Source: Cyanophora paradoxa
Lineage: Eukaryota > Glaucocystophyceae > Cyanophorales > Cyanophoraceae
NCBI GenBank assembly: GCA_004431415.1
Contig: QPMI01000163.1
Span: forward strand, 124,001-188,000
DNA length: 64,000 nucleotides
Direction of reading: 5' to 3'
Part shown: one piece after another, positions 59,533 to 64,000 of the stretch
Layout of the letters: each line of letters opens with the position of its first letter
Position numbering within the stretch: position 1 is the first letter of the stretch
Notes under the pieces: model-generated
The model's database searches: none
Told to the model about the DNA's origin: nothing
The model's input: only the letters and a program-made list of their open reading frames with translations
Position numbers and translations under genes: made by a program

Positions 59533-62369
59533 TCAGGCGGCGGAGACGGCGGCGGCGGCGGCGGGGCCCCAGGCGGTGGCGGGGGCGGGGGCGGCGCCGA
59601 GGGCGTCGAGGGCGCGGCGGGCCTTGTCGGCGCAGAGCCCCCACTCCTCGCGGTGCGCCCCGCAGGCCGCCTCGAGAAGGCGAGCGCCAGCAGCGTGCCC
59701 CACACGCCTCGGGGACCGCCGCGGGGCGGGCGGCGGCGAGGGCGGCGAGGGGCGGCCGAGGGCGGCGGCGAGGGCCGGGGTGAGGGCCCACAAGCCCGAG
59801 GCGGCCTGCAGGGCGAGCACCGCGTCGTGCCGCCGGCCGCCCTCCGCCCCGCGGCCGCCCGGCGCCGCCTCCTCCGCGCCCGCGGGCGTCCCGCGGTTGA
59901 GCTCGGCGCGCGCCGCCGCCGGGCTCGCGGCCGGGCTCGAGCTCGGGGGCCCCGCGGCGCCCCTCTCCTTCTTGCGGAAGAGGCCGCCGACGGACTGCGC
60001 CGGCGCCGCGGGTCAGGCGCGCCGGAGAGGGCGCGCGGGGCGGGGCGCACGGCGACGGCGGAGGCGAGGGCGGCGGCGGCTGAGCCGGCGAGGCCGGGGG
60101 CGCCCTTGGGGCGGGCAGACGAGGTGGCGCGGACAAGGGTGCGGCAGTGGGCGTCCGAGCGCTTCAAACGGGCGGCGGAGCGCTTGAACTCGGCGGCCTC
60201 CACTTCGAGCTCCTCGCACTGCTCCTGCAGCATCACCGCGTCCACCGCCGCATCGCCGCCGGCGGCGAGACGGCCCTCCGGCAGCGCGCCAGCGCATGCA
60301 CGCCTGCGGCTCGGCGCCGGCCGCTCCCGCTCCCGCTCCTGCGCGAGGCGGGCGTCGGCGGCGCTCGGGCGCGCGGGGCGGGCGGGGCGGGGCGGGCGGA
60401 CGCGGAGGGCAGGAGGGGACGAGGGCGAGGCGGGCCGGCTCGTGGGCGGGGCGGCACCGTCGCGGCGCTCGACGGCGACGAAGGCCGTCTCGCGCGTGGC
60501 GAGCGAGTGGCGGAGGCCGAGCTCGAGGATGCGCCGCCGCGCCGCCGCCCGTCGGGGGCCTCCTCAGCTCCCGCACCGCCGCCCGCGCCGCCAGCGCCGT
60601 CACCCGCCCCGCCGGCCCCGCGGGGGCACGGCCACGGAGAAGGCGACGGGGCCGGCGGGGCCGCGGGCGGTGAGGGTGAGGAGGCGGGAGGGCCCCGTGC
60701 CGGCGGGAGGAGGGCGTAGGCGAGGAGGCGCTCGCCGCGGGGGCGGCGGGGAGGGCGGCGGGGCCTGCGCGGCGCCGGGAGGCCCCAGTCGAGGCCGCTC
60801 GCGAGCGCCGGCAGCAGCGCGCGCCGCAGCTGCCCCAGCGCCGCCCCCTCCACCCGCTCCCCGTCCGCGATGAAGGCCGCGTGCCCGCGCCCCGCCCGCG
60901 CGAGCCCGTTCACCAGGTGCTCCGACGCCCCGGCCCCGATCCCGAGGGCGAAGAGGCGCGTGCCGGCGGGGGCCGCCCGCACCGCCGCGATGCACTCCTC
61001 CGTGTTGCTGACCTCGCCGTCGGTGAGGAGGAAGAGGTGGCGGGGCCGGCCGGCGGGGGCCGGGGCGGCGAGGAGGGCGCGGAGCGGGGCGAGCAGCTCG
61101 GTGCCGCCGAGGTCGGCCTGGAGGGCGGCGACGGCACGGGCCGCCTCGGCGAGGCTGGCGTCGCCGTAGGGCGCCGGGGCGGCGAAGAGGCGCCGGAAGG
61201 AGGAGCCGAAGCCGACGAGGTCGAAGGCGGAGCCCGGGGGCAGCGCGCGCAGCATGATCTGCAGCGCGTTCTTCGTCTGCTCCATCTTCGAGCCGGCCAT
61301 CGAGCCGCTGCGGTCGACGAGGAAGAGGAACTCGCCGGGGGCCGGCGGCGCCCCCGCCTCGAACTCGGGGCAGAGGCAGAGGGCGAGGCAGGCGGAGCCG
61401 TCCTCGGCGCGCTCGGCCCAGGCGTGCGGGGCGCGCGGCGCCGCGTGCGCCACCTCGAGCACCAGCGCCCCGTCCATCGGCACCGCCCGCGCCAGCCGCA
61501 CCCGCCCCTCCCGCCCCGCCACCGTCACCTCTGCCCCCGCGTCGGCCGGCGCGCGGCGCGGGGTCCGGGGCGGGGCGGGCGGACCGAGGTCGGGGGCGTG
61601 GGTCGGGGAGGCGATGGAGGCGATGGGCGCGGGGGCCACCACGTGTAGCTCCAGGCTCATCGCGTACGGCACCTGCGCGCGCCAGCGGGCCGCGGGCGTC
61701 GGCGGGCGGCGGGCGCGGTGGGACGGGCGCGGGGCCGCACGTGAGGGGCGACGCCGAGGGGATTGACGGCGGCGGCCTCCTCGGGGGCGGTGCGCGCCGG
61801 CGTGTACTTGGCGGGGATCGTGGTGGGGAGCGTGAAGCGCGCCGCCCCGTCCGCCGTCATCGGTAGCTCGCACACGTACGAGAGCGCGAGCTCCGCCTCC
61901 TGCCCCGCCAGCAGGTTCCCCGCGCTCGCCGTGAACACGTCCGGCGCCTCCCGCTCCAGGAGGTACGCCCCGTGCCCGCCCGCGATCGCCGCCGAGTACT
62001 CCTCCGCCTGCGCCGGCGACGCTGAGTGGCGGCGCGGGCGGGCGAGCGCGGGGGGGCGGGCGGGCAGCGCACGGCCTTCTCCCGCTCGCGGATAACGCCG
62101 GCGATGCGACGGTCGCCGACGCGCGCCTCCCAGCCGATCACCGCCGCGCCCTCGGGCAGCGGGAAGCGGAAGACCGCCTCGATCGGGCCCGCGCTCTCGT
62201 TCTTGTACACCTGCCGGACTGCGCGGGGCGCGGGCCGCCGTCAGTGCTTGATCGCATGGAGGAGCGCTGGCAGCAACCAGCACGCACTCGAGATGTCGCT
62301 GAAGAAGGTGTCGATGGTTCCCGTCACGTACACGGCCCGCAGCGGGCTCGGGGCCTTCTCGGACGCCAT
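59533..62369 (-). CDS. VIT and von Willebrand A domain protein (VWA5A-like)
   Basis: The start is ATG 62369; exon 1 reads MASEKAPSPLRAVYVTGTID and TFFSDIS, joined across a GTGCGT...CTGACGG...GCAG intron to IRQVYKNESAGPIEAVFRFP. The VIT domain continues LPEGAAVIGWEARVGDRRIA, VIREREKA, AYLLEREAPDVFTASAGNLL and ELALSYVCELPMTADG. The vWA domain has EFLFLVDRSGSMAGSKMEQT (intact MIDAS DxSxS), GSAFDLVGFGSSFRRLF, DLGGTELLAPLRALL and HLFLLTDGEVSNTEECIAAV. The C-terminal part has GLRHSLATRETAFVAVE (shared with VWA5A/PARP4-type proteins) and EEWGLCADKARRALDA, and ends at 59533. The gene is cytosolic, of unknown role, with several C-rich introns. Confidence 0.85.
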
Positions 62370-62560
62370 GCTGTTAACGCTCGCTGTGGGCGGACTAGAT
62401 GCCGATGCAGAGGATCACTCTCGCCGGTTCGGATGGAATGAGGCCGATGGGCGGCCGCGCGGGAGAGCATGGCGCTCGGCTCAGCCCGTACGACTCAGCG
62501 CCTCAGGTCCGTACGAAGGGCGAACGAAGCTCAAGCTCAAGCCTCGTGATCAAGCCTCTA

Positions 62561-62619
62561 GCCTCAAGCCTCAAGCCTCAAGCCTCAAGCCTCAAGCCTC
62601 AAGCCTCAAGCCTCAAGCT
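62561..62619 (+). repeat. Heptanucleotide tandem repeat (GCCTCAA)n
   Basis: About eight perfect head-to-tail copies of GCCTCAA lie upstream of the VIT/vWA gene, preceded by degenerate copies from about 62528. The unit differs from known telomere repeats, and the flanks are single-copy. Confidence 0.95.
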
Positions 62620-62722
62620 TGACCGAGGCCTTCAGCGGCTTGCGAATTCGATCGCACTGAACGTTGACGAAAAAGCATACGAGAACTGTCACTACCCTAC
62701 CTAGAGCCATCTAGCCTGCATC

Positions 62723-64000
62723 TCAGTCGGAGGGGGCCGCCGCGGCGAGGATGAGGTGGGCGGGGGCCTCGCCGGCGGCGGCGAGGTCGGCGGCCATGGC
62801 GAGGGCGGCGTCCAGGCCGGCCGCCCACGCCGCCGTCTCGAAGAGCGGCGCCGCCGGCCCGCGGCCCCGCGGCAGGGCCCCGGGCCCCAGGGCGGCCAGG
62901 TCCTCGTACGCCTTCAGGCTGCGCGCCACGGGGGCCCGCCCGGGCGGGGCCAGCCGCGCTGCCTCCTGCGCCCCGTCCACCTCGCAGCTGGCGCCCCCGA
63001 GGCCGAGTGCACCATCCTGCGGCCCCGGAGGTGAGCTCGAGGCGCGGCTGGGTGCGGGCCCGGCCGGGTGCCGTCCACGGGGCGCACGCGGAGGCGACGC
63101 GGGAGGAGATGGAGTCGCCCCGCAGCGTCACCGCCGGCACCCCGCTGCGGGGGCGGTGAGGGGGGCGGTGTGGAGATGGGGGACGCTGCCGGGGGCGTGG
63201 GTACCCGAAGAGGTAGTCGAGGAGGGTGGTCACGCCGTTGTACTGCGCGGGGCGGTGTTGGGGGCGGGAAGGGGCGAAAGGAGGGGGTGCGCACGAGGGG
63301 CGTGTCGAGGTAGAGGTCGGCGAGGGCGGCGCGCCGCGCCTGCCGCGGCCCCGATCAGCGCGGGGGCGCGGGGCCTCGGCGGGGGCCGGGGGCGGGCCTG
63401 GGCGACGACGTCGGGGCGGCGCGGGGCGAAGAGGAGGCGGGAGGCGGGGAGGCCACGGGCGGCGAGCTGCGCGCCGGCCGCGGGGGCCACGTCGAGCTGC
63501 AGCTCCTCCAGCATCCACAGCACCGACGACGGCGACCGCCGCAGCGCGTTCCCCCACACCTGCCCCGCCACGCAGCTCAGGCGGGGCCGGGGCGAGCAGA
63601 GAGGCCCGGGCAGGGCGCACGTCCATGAGCTCGGGGTACAGCTTCACGGTCTGGTGGGGGGTGGGTACCGCTCGCGGGGGCGCGCGGGGATGGAGGGGTA
63701 CGGGGGGCGGACCCGATGGTGGACGGCCAGCACGCGGGCCCCGGGGGGTAGCCCCTCCTCCTCACGGGAGGTCTGCTGCAGCGCCTCGCTGGAGAGTATG
63801 CTCCGTAGGCTGCACCCTCGTCAGAAGCAGGGGAACGGATGCCGAGAGCGGGGCGGGCCTGTTCATGGCGATGGAGAGCGGGGGAGGGAGGACGAGGGCC
63901 TTCTCCGAGAGCTCCCCGAGGGCCGCCTCGGGGGCCGTCGACACGCGGTCCCCAAACCTGCCGCCCCCCCTCTCGCTGGGGTACGGCGCCAGCGGGGCGG
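62723..64000 (-). CDS. O-GlcNAc-transferase-like (SPY/SEC family) C-terminal region, 5' end outside window
   Basis: OGT-type enzymes move GlcNAc or fucose from a nucleotide sugar to Ser/Thr; TPR repeats normally precede the catalytic part and would lie beyond the right edge. Reading leftward: AALGELSEKALVLPPPLSIA (the ysE-x-x-x-LP block), VWGNALRRSPSSVLWMLEEL, LAARGLPASRLLFAPRRPDV, ADLYLDTP, YNGVTTLLDYLFGYP and VPAVTLRGDSISSRVASAC. It continues through SLKAYEDLAALGPGALPRG to LILAAAAPSD and a stop at 62723. The family blocks N-x-x-x-KxxPxxxxxW-like, DxxLDTxPYNGxTTxxDxLWxGxPxVTxxGxxxxSRV are recognisable. The expected H/T-rich residue before TT reads NGVTT. An ATG at 63944 is probably internal, because similarity continues upstream of it. 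Confidence 0.75.

Noticed and set aside
62561-62619. CRISPR array or telomere
   Set aside because: The units are 7 bp with no spacers, in a eukaryotic gene neighbourhood, and the sequence is not a known telomere repeat.

Overview
The window is nuclear DNA of a eukaryote, most likely a unicellular alga. Nearly every gene is broken by short spliceosomal introns. There are SAP18, POP4, Trm10, USP36-type, HMGB and F-box genes, so it is not prokaryotic. A plastid-type SppA protease with a transit-like N-terminus and a microbial-type rhodopsin point to an alga, but I cannot name the lineage. The genes are very GC-rich. Most introns are short and C-rich on the coding strand, begin GTGCGC/GTCCGC (sometimes GC), and end with a CTNA(C/G/T) branch-like motif roughly 8-25 nt before a final GCAG. 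Because of this composition, long open frames on both strands are mostly artefacts; the genes below were rebuilt by joining exons by eye, and exon ends are approximate unless stated.

Layout. 1-1.8 kb: left-pointing, Gag-like retroelement ORF behind a TATA box and heat-shock-type elements. 2.6-3.15 kb: 521-bp hAT-like non-autonomous transposon with a perfect 8-bp target duplication. 4.6-5.6 kb (-): SAP18. 5.8-9.0 kb (+) and 9.85-11.95 kb (-): two convergent F-box/leucine-rich genes. 12.1-15.3 kb (+): SppA. 15.3-17.1 kb (-): glycerophosphodiester phosphodiesterase. 17.6-19.2 kb (+): Trm10-like tRNA methyltransferase. 19.6-20.5 kb (-): HMGB. 20.6-23.6 kb (+): FkbM methyltransferase with a large Gln/Trp repeat. 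23.9-26.0 kb (-): DUF707 protein. 27.8-28.3 kb (-): a 56-residue three-exon protein. 28.8-33.7 kb (-): REJ-like/TRP-like membrane protein that reads through into a giant-virus-style kinase-like tail. 33.9-35.4 kb (+): RNase P subunit POP4. 35.8-37.7 kb (+): TKL kinase. 38.2-39.0 kb (-): RPA-interacting-protein-like. 39.4-40.9 kb (+): thiamine pyrophosphokinase. 42.1-43.3 kb (+): secreted, probably GPI-anchored protein. 43.8-46.9 kb (-): USP36/42-type deubiquitinase with an RGG tail.

47-55.9 kb: an ABHD11-like hydrolase gene of visibly lower GC, containing a 9-nt microexon, is split by about 7.2 kb of inserted DNA. The insertion is flanked by ATC and carries repeats, a coiled-coil gene, a transposase-like ORF and an unrecognised spliced gene. 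56.6-58.2 kb (-): microbial rhodopsin with an unusual N-terminal extension. 59.5-62.4 kb (-): VIT/vWA protein. 62.7-64.0 kb (-): C-terminal part of an O-GlcNAc-transferase-like protein.

Genes are often arranged as divergent pairs with 100-210 bp between start codons (SAP18/F-box 1, F-box 2/SppA, HMGB/FkbM), which suggests shared promoters. The set is ordinary housekeeping and signalling; there is no operon-like system. The most unusual items are the channel-kinase fusion candidate, the rhodopsin architecture, the transposon-split hydrolase with its microexon, and the heat-shock-element promoter on the retroelement.
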